From: Streptomyces lateritius
GTDB taxonomy: Bacteria > Actinomycetota > Actinomycetes > Streptomycetales > Streptomycetaceae
Direction: 5' to 3'
DNA: 64,000 nucleotides
Assembly: GCF_014649715.1 (NCBI RefSeq)
Contig: NZ_BMTO01000006.1
Location: forward strand, 333,999-397,998
Shown here: positions 26,998 to 34,549 of the stretch, in pieces
Numbering within the stretch: position 1 is the stretch's first letter
Layout of the letters: the number at the start of each line of letters is the position of its first letter
Notes under the pieces: model-generated
Databases searched by the model: none
The model's input: only the letters and a program-made list of their open reading frames with translations
Told to the model about the DNA's origin: nothing
Program-made: the position numbers and the translations under genes

Positions 26998-28075
26998 ACG
27001 CCCCGTAGGCGGCGGAGGCGAGCGCGAGCCCGGCCAGTACCAGGACGCGGTTGCGCACCCGGAGCCGTACCAGTGCCACGGCCGCCGGGAGCAGCAGTCC
27101 GAAGGCGGGCATCATCAGGCGGGGCCGGGAGCCGAAGTAGGCGGCGCCGATGAGGGAGATGACGACGACCGCGATCGTGTGGACGAGGAGCGGCAGCGGC
27201 TGCTTCCGCCGTACGCAGAGCACCACCAGCCAGGCGAGCAGACCGAGCGCCGCGCACAGCCCGAGCGCGGCGAGCGGCGGCAGACCCCAGATGAAGCGGG
27301 CGAGGGCGACCCCGCCGTCGATGGAGTTGCCCCAGGCGGCCTGGACGTCGAAGTAGGCGGTGGCACTTCCCTGGCGGACGCCGACGTAGACGATGTACGC
27401 GAGCCAGCCCAGCGGCGCGAGGAGCACACCGGCCACCATGCGGGCGGGCAGTCGGCGGTCGCGGACGACCGTGACGAGCGCCGTGATCCCGATCGCGGCG
27501 ATGAGCGCGGCGGCGGTCGGCCGGGTGAGCCCGGCGCACGCGCAGAGGGCTCCGGCCAGGATCCAGCGCTCGCGCAGCACGGCGAGGATCGACCAGGCGG
27601 CGAGGGCGGTGAAGAGCGTCTCGGTGTACGCCATCGACTGCACGAACGCGGTCGGGTACACGCCCCAGAGGACGGCGAGGGCGACTCCGGCGGCGCGTCC
27701 GGAGACATGGGCGCCGCACGCGTAGATGCCCCAGGCGGCGGCGAGCGAGGCGGTCCAGGAGACGAGCAGCCCGGCGGTGGCGGCGTCGACGGGCAGGACG
27801 GTGGCGAGGGCCCGTTCGAGGGCGGGGAGGAGGGGGAAGAAGGCGAGGTCGGAGTGGACGCTGCCGTTGGGAAGGGTGACCTCGTAGCCGTACCCGTGCT
27901 CGGCGACGCGGACGTACCAGACGGAGTCCCAGCGGCCGGAGAGCCGGTGCAGCCCGTCCTTGCCTGTCAGTGCGGCGGCGAGGGCGAGGACCGCCAGACC
28001 GAGGACGCGGGTGGCGGCGTAGCCGCCGAGCGCGAGGGCGAGGGCCGGTGAGGGACGGGGCCGGACGTGGGACAT
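26969..28075 (-). CDS. GT-C mannosyltransferase-like membrane protein (PIG-V type)
   Basis: 368 residues with about nine membrane helices. After the first helix the loop has 'GRWDSVWYVRVAEHGYGYE', containing the Asp of GT-C enzymes, and then 'DLAFFPLLPALERAL', the pattern of PIG-V-like polyprenyl- or dolichyl-phosphate-mannose-dependent transferases. 'YTETLFTALAAWSILAVLR' and 'AGLTRPTAAALI' are further family features. It probably adds mannose to an extracytoplasmic lipid or glycoprotein. The ATG at 28075 (MSHVRPRPS) is chosen by hydrophobic profile; the frame is open to 28189. The 3' end overlaps the convergent DUF192 gene. Confidence 0.85.
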   Translation of the reverse strand: MSHVRPRPSPALALALGGYAATRVLGLAVLALAAALTGKDGLHRLSGRWDSVWYVRVAEHGYGYEVTLPNGSVHSDLAFFPLLPALERALATVLPVDAATAGLLVSWTASLAAAWGIYACGAHVSGRAAGVALAVLWGVYPTAFVQSMAYTETLFTALAAWSILAVLRERWILAGALCACAGLTRPTAAALIAAIGITALVTVVRDRRLPARMVAGVLLAPLGWLAYIVYVGVRQGSATAYFDVQAAWGNSIDGGVALARFIWGLPPLAALGLCAALGLLAWLVVLCVRRKQPLPLLVHTIAVVVISLIGAAYFGSRPRLMMPAFGLLLPAAVALVRLRVRNRVLVLAGLALASAAYGAFTLLGPGPP

Positions 28076-28445
28076 GCGCTCGATTATGTCCGGGCCCTGG
28101 TGCGGGCAGGCGTGCGGCTGTCCCAGGCGCACGTTGTCCACAGGGAGCTCGGCAGGATCGTCCCGGCCGTGCCTCGCCGCGGTGCCCACGCGCGCCCGTG
28201 CCTGGCTGCGCCGGGCCGATGCCGCCTCGGTCTCGCCCGCCGAGACGGTGGCCCGGCTGCATGCACGACGCGGACCTGCACCCGGAGTCGCAGCCCCTTC
28301 TCCACACCCGCTCGGACCGCGCCCTGCGCCCCGGCCTCCTCTTCCGCGCGGCGGGCCCGGCGGTCGAGGTCGAGGGCTTCGCCTTCCACGGCACCCGCGA
28401 CGCCCACGGCCGGGACGTCCACCGCTACGACGAGCTGAGGGAGGG
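28067..28445 (+). pseudogene. decayed gene with two frameshifts
   Basis: Between the mannosyltransferase-like gene and the OmpA gene, rightward coding bias runs through three frames in turn: from about 28067 ('ALDYVRALVRAGVRLSQAHV'), then about 28180-28260 ('RARAWLRRADAASVSPAETV'), then from 28261 to about 28440 ('LHPESQPLLHTRSDRALRPG' and 'HGTRDAHGRDVHRYDELR'). Each segment uses mostly G/C third bases and reads like protein, but no single frame joins them, and the 3' end runs into the convergent OmpA gene. I read this as an inactivated, 3'-truncated gene of unrecognised family. A short intact gene starting at ATG 28261 is less likely. Confidence 0.45.
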
Positions 28446-28447
28446 GG

Positions 28448-29056
28448 TCAGCCGCCCGTGGTGCGGGGGAAGGAGATCTCGACGCGGCGGTTCTTCGTGC
28501 GGCCTTCCTCGGTGCGATTGTCGGCGATGGGGTAGTCCTCGCTGTACCCGCGGATGTCGAAGATCGTCCCGGGGTTCAGATTCTTGGCGAGTTCCAGCTG
28601 GACGGCGTCGGCGCGCTGCTTGGAGAGCTTCAGGCCGTGTTCGTACGTACCGAGGTTGTCGGTGAAGCCGAAGACGCGGACCTTGCTGGAGTTCTGCTTG
28701 TTGATCTCGGCGGCGATGGCGGCGATCCGGGCGGTGGCGGCGCTGCTGAGCTTGGCGCTGTCCTTGGGGAAGAGGACCTCGGCCTGGAGGGCGAAGGTGA
28801 CGTCGACGTTGGTGTCCTCCCGCCGCTGCTCGCCTCCTTGCTCCTCGACGACCTGCTTGATGTCGAGGACCTTGGCCGGCGCGAGGGATGCCCCGTCGGG
28901 AAGCATGAGTTCGGGGGAGTTGGCGTCGATCTCCGGGGGCGGGGAGGCGCTGGAGGTGGAGCCGGGGGGATCGTCGGCGAGGGCGGGGAGGGTGGGGAGG
29001 GTCAGAAGGAGGAGGGTGGTGGTGGCGAGGGCGAGGAGGCGGGGGGGAGTGTTCAT
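28448..29056 (-). CDS. OmpA-domain protein at end of Tad locus
   Basis: 202 residues. A signal peptide (about 1-27, 'ALATTTLLLLTLPTLPALAD') is followed by a short Ser/Pro linker and a C-terminal OmpA/MotB peptidoglycan-binding domain with 'VFGFTDNLGTYEHGLKLSKQ', 'RADAVQLEL' and 'GRTKNRRVEISFPR'. In a monoderm this cannot be an outer-membrane porin; it should bind the diaminopimelate-containing wall from outside the membrane. It is the last gene of the leftward pilus operon, 12 bases after the lipoprotein gene, so a role in anchoring the pilus in the wall is plausible. Confidence 0.9.
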   Translation of the reverse strand: MNTPPRLLALATTTLLLLTLPTLPALADDPPGSTSSASPPPEIDANSPELMLPDGASLAPAKVLDIKQVVEEQGGEQRREDTNVDVTFALQAEVLFPKDSAKLSSAATARIAAIAAEINKQNSSKVRVFGFTDNLGTYEHGLKLSKQRADAVQLELAKNLNPGTIFDIRGYSEDYPIADNRTEEGRTKNRRVEISFPRTTGG

Positions 29057-29068
29057 GGCGGCAGCACC

Positions 29069-29650
29069 TCAGGAGAGCTTGATGGTGCCTGGGCGGAAGG
29101 TGGGCAGCTGGAACGTCACCTCGGTGGTGCCGGCGGGCGGGGCGGGGAATTGCATGAAGACGTTCGTGGAGCGGCCCTTGCCGAGGCTGGACAGTCCGGT
29201 CGTGGTCAGCGGACGGCCGTCTGTGTCCCGGAGCACGTAGTAACGCTTCTTGCCTACGGAGTCCACGAGTGTGGCGCCACCGAACGAGTCACCGTGCTTG
29301 ACGATCTCCGTTTCGTCACCCGCGAGCCGGGCCGGGATGACCTGAGTCGCATCGGAGGTGTTGGACAGCTTTCCGCTGACGGTCAGGAACCCCCCCGCGT
29401 CACGCTCCGCGGATTGGACAGTGAACTCGAGCCCCTGCTGCCCCTTGAGAACAGCCAGCACTTCGGCGGGTTCCTCCGTCTGCGCCCCCTTGTCACTTTC
29501 GGAGGCCTTCGAAGCCTGGGTGCTCGCGGAAGACTTCTGTTGCGGGGGCTTGTCCTCACTGCCGCAGCCGCCGGCGCCGAGAGCCAGTCCAGTCGCAATG
29601 ACGACCGCGAACATCCCCCTACGGGCCTTCGTCACGTACCGAACACTCAT
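29069..29650 (-). CDS. lipoprotein of Tad locus, unrecognised
   Basis: 193 residues. The lipobox 'LGAGGCGSEDK' puts the lipid-modified cysteine near residue 29. A charged Ser/Lys/Gln linker (about 33-60) leads to a beta-rich domain (about 65-193) resembling the telokin-like or DUF4352-like folds of exported actinobacterial proteins ('FLTVSGKLSNTSDATQVIP'). It lies between the TadG-like and OmpA genes with short gaps (21 and 12 bases), so it is probably a membrane-tethered accessory of the pilus. No enzyme motif is seen. Confidence 0.82.
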   Translation of the reverse strand: MSVRYVTKARRGMFAVVIATGLALGAGGCGSEDKPPQQKSSASTQASKASESDKGAQTEEPAEVLAVLKGQQGLEFTVQSAERDAGGFLTVSGKLSNTSDATQVIPARLAGDETEIVKHGDSFGGATLVDSVGKKRYYVLRDTDGRPLTTTGLSSLGKGRSTNVFMQFPAPPAGTTEVTFQLPTFRPGTIKLS

Positions 29651-29671
29651 GAGTTGGGATTCCTCCGCTTG

Positions 29672-30322
29672 TCAGTCAGCCAGTCGAACGGTGAAGAGAT
29701 CAGCGGCGGTGGGCAGCCGCGGTCGCTCCGGGTCGATCTCCCAGGGATCACCGTCGCATGACAGGCCGAGAATCGGGACGGGTTCCGTCGGTGTTGGTTG
29801 TGGCTCTGGTTCGGGATCCGTTCCGGGATCCTCTGTGGGTTCGGGGGCTGAAAACGTGCACCGTGGTTCGAGCACCGCCGTGGCCTCTGCCGTGGCATGC
29901 TGCCGCTCCGTCCCCGGAATGAGCGACGCGCCTACGGTATAGCGAGTGCGTACCTGCACCCTGAAGCCCTCTTCACCCAGTGGCAGGCGGACACAGCCGT
30001 CGCCCCAGAGATCCGCATCGTTCTTGGCGGCAAAGGTTTCGGCCCGTTCACAGGCCATAGTCGCCGTGTAGCCCTCACCGCTGAGAAACCGCTCCCATGC
30101 GTCGGGATCTAGGATGACCTCGAGCCAGCCGTCCCGCAGCTGGTCCCGCGCATCCTGCGCAGCCGCCAACGCCGCAGCGTCAGCTGCTGTTTGGGCTCCG
30201 TTGCGGGTCGCGGCCGCCTGGCCCACAGCGAAATAGGCGAACGCGAGAAAGAGCAGGCCCGCCACCACCGTGATGTAGATGGGGAAGGCCTGCCCGGAAT
30301 CGCCGGTTGGGCGATCGGTCAC
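29672..30322 (-). CDS. TadG/TadE-like pseudopilin (Tad locus)
   Basis: 216 residues. The N-terminus 'GDSGQAFPIYITVVAGLLFL' is a TadG/TadE-type membrane segment beginning after a Gly, followed by 'ATRNGAQTAADAAALAAAQD', the conserved Ala-rich helix of the family. The rest is exported, with three cysteines (in 'MACERAET', 'GDGCVRLP' and 'PRCTFSAP') plus one near the end, and a Pro/Glu-rich stretch near 180. Such proteins are minor pilins or assembly factors. The GTG start at 30322 overlaps the stop of the Flp-like gene (GTGA), implying coupled synthesis. Confidence 0.85.
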   Translation of the reverse strand: MTDRPTGDSGQAFPIYITVVAGLLFLAFAYFAVGQAAATRNGAQTAADAAALAAAQDARDQLRDGWLEVILDPDAWERFLSGEGYTATMACERAETFAAKNDADLWGDGCVRLPLGEEGFRVQVRTRYTVGASLIPGTERQHATAEATAVLEPRCTFSAPEPTEDPGTDPEPEPQPTPTEPVPILGLSCDGDPWEIDPERPRLPTAADLFTVRLAD

Positions 30323-30549
30323 TCGCCCCCGCCGCCGGTCAGGCTGGCAATCTTCGAGCTGATCGCGTCCTTGATGGACTGCCCGATGCTCGTCCCCGAG
30401 ATCGCGATCACGATGGCCACCACCACCACGATGATCCCCAGGTACTCGACCGCCGTCTGCCCCCGGTCCTTCGGCTGCTCGCGCTCGCGCGCCCAGTTCG
30501 CCAGGTGCACCTTGGCCTTGGTCGCGGCCTTCAGCAGCGTGTCGCTCAT
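30319..30549 (-). CDS. Flp-like pilin
   Basis: 76 residues from ATG 30549, preceded by AAGGGGG. A charged leader ends 'PKDRGQTAVEYLG', where cleavage after the Gly would leave Glu at position 5, as in type IV prepilins and Flp pilins, and a single hydrophobic helix follows ('IIVVVVAIVIAISGTS'). It is the best candidate for the major pilin subunit, processed by the peptidase at 25676-26554. It lies 84 bases after the response regulator gene, the largest gap inside the locus, so it may have its own promoter to meet high demand. Confidence 0.85.
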   Translation of the reverse strand: MSDTLLKAATKAKVHLANWAREREQPKDRGQTAVEYLGIIVVVVAIVIAISGTSIGQSIKDAISSKIASLTGGGGE

Positions 30550-30633
30550 CCTGACCCCCTTCGAGTTCCTGCCCTCTCGCGGCACGGTACGCCTCCGGTC
30601 CGGGGAGCGAACAGGGTCCGGGGGCCCAAAGGG

Positions 30634-31332
30634 TCATGTGAGGGTCCTCGTGCCGAGCCAGGCGGCTATGGCCTCGCTTCTCGTCGTGCTGTGGAGTTTC
30701 GCGAAGATGCGGTTGATGTGGTTCTTGACCGTCTTCTCGCTGATGAAGCAGGTGTCCGCGATCTGTCGGTTGTTCAGGCCCGAAGCGATCAGGTCCATCA
30801 CCTCTGCCTCCCTCCCACTCAGACCGAACTGTCCCACATTTCGTTGCACGTGCGAAGGCATTCGACCAAATTGCAGCGCTCCAGCGGACCTTGCGGAACC
30901 GTCGTCATGTGCAGTCGCACGCACCACACCCACCAACGCGTTCGCCGCCGTCGGTGTGAAGTGGGCCCTGCCCGCTCTCACGTCATGGACCGCCGTCACC
31001 AGTTCCTCCGCCGTGAACTCGCCGTGCACGAGGTATCCGCCCGCGCCCAGCCGGAGCGCCTCCTGCACCACTTCGCTCTCTCCGCTGTACGTCAGCATCA
31101 GGACCGGGGCCAGTCGGGCCAGGTGGGGCAGGGCCGTGAGGCCGTCGAGGACCGGCATGCGGACGTCGAGGAGGACCACGTCCGGGCGGGTGCGCCGGGT
31201 CACCTCCAGTGCCGTGCCGCCGTCCGGGGCCTCCGCCACCACGCGGATGTCGGGGCGGCGGCCCTCCAGGAGGGACGTCAGTCCAGCCCGGACGACCGGG
31301 TTGTCGTCGGCGACGACCACGGTGAGTGTCAT
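30634..31332 (-). CDS. NarL/LuxR response regulator in Tad locus, atypical receiver
   Basis: 232 residues. The receiver domain has acidic residues D9/D10 and the phosphoacceptor D56 in 'PDVVLLDVRMPVLDG', but the position of the conserved Lys, normally in 'GYLLK', reads 'GAGGYLVHGEFTAEEL', so Lys is replaced by His. The C-terminal LuxR helix-turn-helix is intact ('LSGREAEVMDLIASGLNNRQ', 'FISEKTVKNHINRIFAKL'). It probably controls pilus gene expression in answer to the adjacent kinase. Start and kinase stop overlap (ATGA at 31329-31332). Confidence 0.93.
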   Translation of the reverse strand: MTLTVVVADDNPVVRAGLTSLLEGRRPDIRVVAEAPDGGTALEVTRRTRPDVVLLDVRMPVLDGLTALPHLARLAPVLMLTYSGESEVVQEALRLGAGGYLVHGEFTAEELVTAVHDVRAGRAHFTPTAANALVGVVRATAHDDGSARSAGALQFGRMPSHVQRNVGQFGLSGREAEVMDLIASGLNNRQIADTCFISEKTVKNHINRIFAKLHSTTRSEAIAAWLGTRTLT

Positions 31333-32693
31333 GTGCCGACCGCCTTCCCGACCGGGAGCTCCAGGCGTACTTCCGTACCCTTCGCCGCCCCGCCCCTGCC
31401 GATCCTGAGCCGTGCCCCCACGCCCGCCGCCCGCTCGACCATGCCGACCAGGCCGAAGTGACCCGCCCCGCGCAGACCGTCCAGGGTCGTTCCCGGGGGC
31501 AGGCCGCGGCCGTCGTCACGGACGCTGATGCGGAGCAGGCCCGCGACGACGCCGGCCGAGACGTCGACCCGGGTCGGGCGGGCGTGCCGGCCCGCGTTCT
31601 CCATGGCCTCGGAGGCGATGGTGAGCAGTTGTCGTGCCACGGCGTACGGGACGGGTGGCACCGCCGTCTCCCCGACGCCCTGGTAGGCCGTCTCGATGCC
31701 CGAGCGACGACTGAAATCCCGTACGCGGTCGGTCAGTTCTGAGGCGAGGTCGACGTCCGTCCCACCGCCTCCGTACGACTGCCGGCGCAGGTCCGCGAGC
31801 AGCTCCCGCGACTCGGCGGCCGCCCGGCGGGCCGACCGGGCGACCAGGTCGGCCCGCTCCCGTACGGCCCCAGGATCTGTCGTCGCGGCCAGGCCGTCCG
31901 CCGCGAGGGCCAGGCCGTGCAGGGTCTTGGCCACCGAGTCGTGCATGTCGCGGGCAAGGCGGGCCCGTTCCTCCTCCACCGCCTGGGCGGCGGCGAGGCG
32001 GGCGCGGACATCGGTGAGGGCCTGTGTGGCGGCGCCGAAACGGAGGAGCAGGTTACGGATCGTCACGCCGAGCGCGCCCGTGATCACGCACAGCCCGGGA
32101 AGCAGCGTCGCCTCCCCGAGGGTCGGGTCGAGGTGGTGCGGGTCGGAGGCGTGGAGGGCGAGCAGAATCAGCGACTGGAGGCAGGCGAAGAAGGCGGCGC
32201 CGCGCCAGCTGTAGACGAGGCCCGCGAGCAGCGGGGTGCAGACGCTCACGTAGCCGAGCGTGCTCTGCGGGCCGGCCGTGACGAGCAGCAGCGAGCCGAA
32301 GAGGGTGTCGGCCGCCAGGAGCGCCGGGTGCCTCAGGAGCAGGGGGCCGAACCGTTCCCAGTCCCTGAACAGCACGTACGAGCCCATGAACGTGACCAGG
32401 ACGGCCGCGCCGACGAGCCAGGCCGCCAGGCCGTCGGCAGCGCCGAGCAGGGCCGCCGGGCTCGCCAGGGCGATCATGGCGAGGCGGAAGCCGAAGACCT
32501 GCCGGCACATCGCCTGGAGGGCGTTGACCTGGATGGCCTGCCCGTTCAGGCCGCCCGGGGCCCGCACGTCACGCCCAGCCCCGCCCGGGGCCCGCACGTC
32601 ACGTCCAGCCCCGCCCGGGGCCCGCACGTCACCCACAGCCCAGCCCGCCCCACCGGCCCCGCCCGCCCCGATCGACGCTCCCATCGCGCTCAC
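31329..32693 (-). CDS. NarL-type sensor histidine kinase in Tad locus
   Basis: 454 residues from GTG 32693, which overlaps the TadC stop (GTGA); an ATG 9 bases later is possible. Residues 19-48 are three 10-residue repeats built on 'GRDVRAPGGA'. About five membrane helices (70-215) form the sensor region, without a large extracytoplasmic domain. The HisKA_3 box 'RLARDMHDSVAKTLHGLAL' places the phosphorylated His at H251, and the ATPase domain has 'DDGRGLPPGTT' and 'GHFGLVGMVERA'. It is fused by translation to the pilus operon upstream and to its regulator downstream, so it may sense pilus or surface state. Confidence 0.92.
   Translation of the reverse strand: MSAMGASIGAGGAGGAGWAVGDVRAPGGAGRDVRAPGGAGRDVRAPGGLNGQAIQVNALQAMCRQVFGFRLAMIALASPAALLGAADGLAAWLVGAAVLVTFMGSYVLFRDWERFGPLLLRHPALLAADTLFGSLLLVTAGPQSTLGYVSVCTPLLAGLVYSWRGAAFFACLQSLILLALHASDPHHLDPTLGEATLLPGLCVITGALGVTIRNLLLRFGAATQALTDVRARLAAAQAVEEERARLARDMHDSVAKTLHGLALAADGLAATTDPGAVRERADLVARSARRAAAESRELLADLRRQSYGGGGTDVDLASELTDRVRDFSRRSGIETAYQGVGETAVPPVPYAVARQLLTIASEAMENAGRHARPTRVDVSAGVVAGLLRISVRDDGRGLPPGTTLDGLRGAGHFGLVGMVERAAGVGARLRIGRGGAAKGTEVRLELPVGKAVGT
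32551..32640. repeat. 30-bp tandem repeat, 3 copies, in kinase N-terminus
   Basis: Three head-to-tail 30-base units (32551-32580, 32581-32610, 32611-32640) share CCGCCCGGGGCCCGCACGTC and differ at a few bases. They encode the 10-residue repeats at the kinase N-terminus in frame, so gain or loss of a unit would keep the protein intact. Confidence 0.95.
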
Positions 32694-33577
32694 TCCCCCG
32701 TGATGGAGCCGAAGTTCGTCCCCGTGCCCAGGAAGAGCCCCGCCCCCAGCAGGATCATCGTGGCCGGGACCATCAGCGTCGTGATCACCATCGTCGCCTT
32801 GGGGACCGCCTTGGCGGCCTTGCGCCGGGCGTTCTGGGCGTCGGTCCGGCGCATGTCGTTGGCGATCTGGATCAGGGTGTCGACGATCGGCGCGCCGAGT
32901 TCCTCGCCCTGCTGGAGCGCCGTGACGAACTGGGCCACCTGCTCGGAGTCGTTGCGTCTGCGCAGTTCGTCGAAGGCCTGCCGCCGGCTCACGCCCATGT
33001 CCATCTGCCGCAGGGTGATCCTGAGCTCGTCCGACCACGGTCCCTCGTACTTGTCGGCGACCCGGTCGAGCGCCTGCCGGAAGCCGAGGCCCGCGCTGAC
33101 GACCACCGCGAGGACGTCGAGGAAGTCCGGGAGGGTGCGTTCAATCTGGTCCTTGCGGATGCGGATGGCCGACCAGATGCCGACCTCGGTCCAGAAGGCG
33201 GCGAAGGCGAAGAGAATCAGCGCGACGACCACGTCTCCGTTCGAGAGCATGACCAGGCCGCCGAGACCGCCGAGGAAGCCGTAGACCGCGCGCCGGGCTC
33301 CGTACCGGTCGATCGTCAGGCCGCCGGGGTTGCCCGCGAGGTCGATCCTGCGGCGTACGGCGTTGACTCGCTTGGGGCCCATGGCGCGCAGCACGGCGGC
33401 CGAGTAGCGCATGCCGAGCCGGTCCACGACGGAGTCGACGGCTCCGGTACGTGAGGAGCCGACCTCCAGGGCGAGCTGGAGGTCGCTGGGGAGTCTGGCG
33501 TCCGCGCGGTAGAGGCGGATGCCGTGGAAGACCCCGGCGACGGAGAGGCCGGCGGCGAGTGCGAGCAGCAGTTCCAT
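32690..33577 (-). CDS. tadC: Tad pilus inner-membrane protein TadC
   Basis: 295 residues. Two helices near the N-terminus and residues 85-125, then the type II secretion F domain ('RTLPDFLDVLAVVVSAGLGF', 'ADKYEGPWSDELRITLRQ', 'ELGAPIVDTLIQIANDMR') and a closing pair of helices. TadC with TadB forms the membrane platform that the CpaF/TadA ATPase drives during pilin polymerisation. It follows TadB after 15 bases and its stop overlaps the kinase start. Confidence 0.92.
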   Translation of the reverse strand: MELLLALAAGLSVAGVFHGIRLYRADARLPSDLQLALEVGSSRTGAVDSVVDRLGMRYSAAVLRAMGPKRVNAVRRRIDLAGNPGGLTIDRYGARRAVYGFLGGLGGLVMLSNGDVVVALILFAFAAFWTEVGIWSAIRIRKDQIERTLPDFLDVLAVVVSAGLGFRQALDRVADKYEGPWSDELRITLRQMDMGVSRRQAFDELRRRNDSEQVAQFVTALQQGEELGAPIVDTLIQIANDMRRTDAQNARRKAAKAVPKATMVITTLMVPATMILLGAGLFLGTGTNFGSITGE

Positions 33578-33592
33578 GACGGCTCCAGCCCC

Positions 33593-34537
33593 TCAGACGT
33601 CGATCTTCGAGAAGCGGCGGATGACGACGAAGCCGACGACGTACAGCGCGAAGGCGGCGACGACGGCGAACTGTCCGAGGCCCGAGCCGGTCATCCGGTC
33701 GAGCGCGCCCGGCTGCATGTTGTCGATGAGCAGCAGCGATCCGATGCCGATGACCGGGACCGCGTACGCCGTCATGCTCACCTGGGACAGCTGGGTACGG
33801 ACCTCCCGCCGGGTCTCTTTGCGCTCCTCGAGCGTCTCGGTGAGGTTGCGCAGCGAGGCGACGACCGTGCCGCCCGCCTTGTTGGCGAGGACGAGGGTGG
33901 TGACGAGGACGACGAGTTCGCGGGAGGGGAGGCGTTCGGCGAGTTCGCCGAGGGCGTCGTCGATGGAGGTTCCGACGGCGAGTTGCTGGGCGACGCGTTC
34001 CAGTTCGTCGCCCGCCGGAGCCTCGAGTTCGTCGGCGGCCATGCTGAGCGCCATGCGCAGGGCGAGTCCGGCCTGGGTGGCGTTGGCGAGGATGCGGGAG
34101 AGCTCGGGGAGCTGGTTGATGAACTTCTCGATGCGCTTCTGCCGCTGCCAGTGGAGAAACCCGAGAGCCGCCCACACACCGAGGAAGCCGCAGATCGGGC
34201 CGAAGAACGGGGAGAGCACGGCCTGGCCGGCGGTCCACAGCGCGGCCACCGTCACGGCCATGGCGGCGACGAACTCGCCGGGGGTCAGGTCCAAACCGGT
34301 GGCGGAGATCCGTAGTTCCAGTCTCCTGCCGAAGCGGGTGCGGCGGATGCGGCGGTCGAGGGCGCGGAAGCGGCGTCTGCGGCGGCCGCCCGTGCCCTCG
34401 GGTTCGCCGGTCTGGGTGAGCCGGGCGACGAGGGCGGCGCGCTGGGCGGATCCGCTCGCGTACGTGTGGACGCCGGCCACGCCGAGGACGCAGCAGAGCA
34501 GCGCGACGCCGACCACCGGCCAGGTGAGGTCCTTCAT
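33593..34537 (-). CDS. tadB: Tad pilus inner-membrane protein TadB
   Basis: 314 residues. An N-terminal helix, an Arg-rich cytoplasmic stretch ('GGRRRRRFRALDRRIRRT'), two helices, then the type II secretion F domain ('FINQLPELSRILANATQAG', 'LAVGTSIDDALGELAERLP', 'LANKAGGTVVASLRNLTETL') and two C-terminal helices. It is the partner of TadC in the assembly platform. Lies 12 bases downstream of the ATPase gene in the same operon. Confidence 0.92.
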   Translation of the reverse strand: MKDLTWPVVGVALLCCVLGVAGVHTYASGSAQRAALVARLTQTGEPEGTGGRRRRRFRALDRRIRRTRFGRRLELRISATGLDLTPGEFVAAMAVTVAALWTAGQAVLSPFFGPICGFLGVWAALGFLHWQRQKRIEKFINQLPELSRILANATQAGLALRMALSMAADELEAPAGDELERVAQQLAVGTSIDDALGELAERLPSRELVVLVTTLVLANKAGGTVVASLRNLTETLEERKETRREVRTQLSQVSMTAYAVPVIGIGSLLLIDNMQPGALDRMTGSGLGQFAVVAAFALYVVGFVVIRRFSKIDV

Positions 34538-34549
34538 GTGGGGGTCCCC

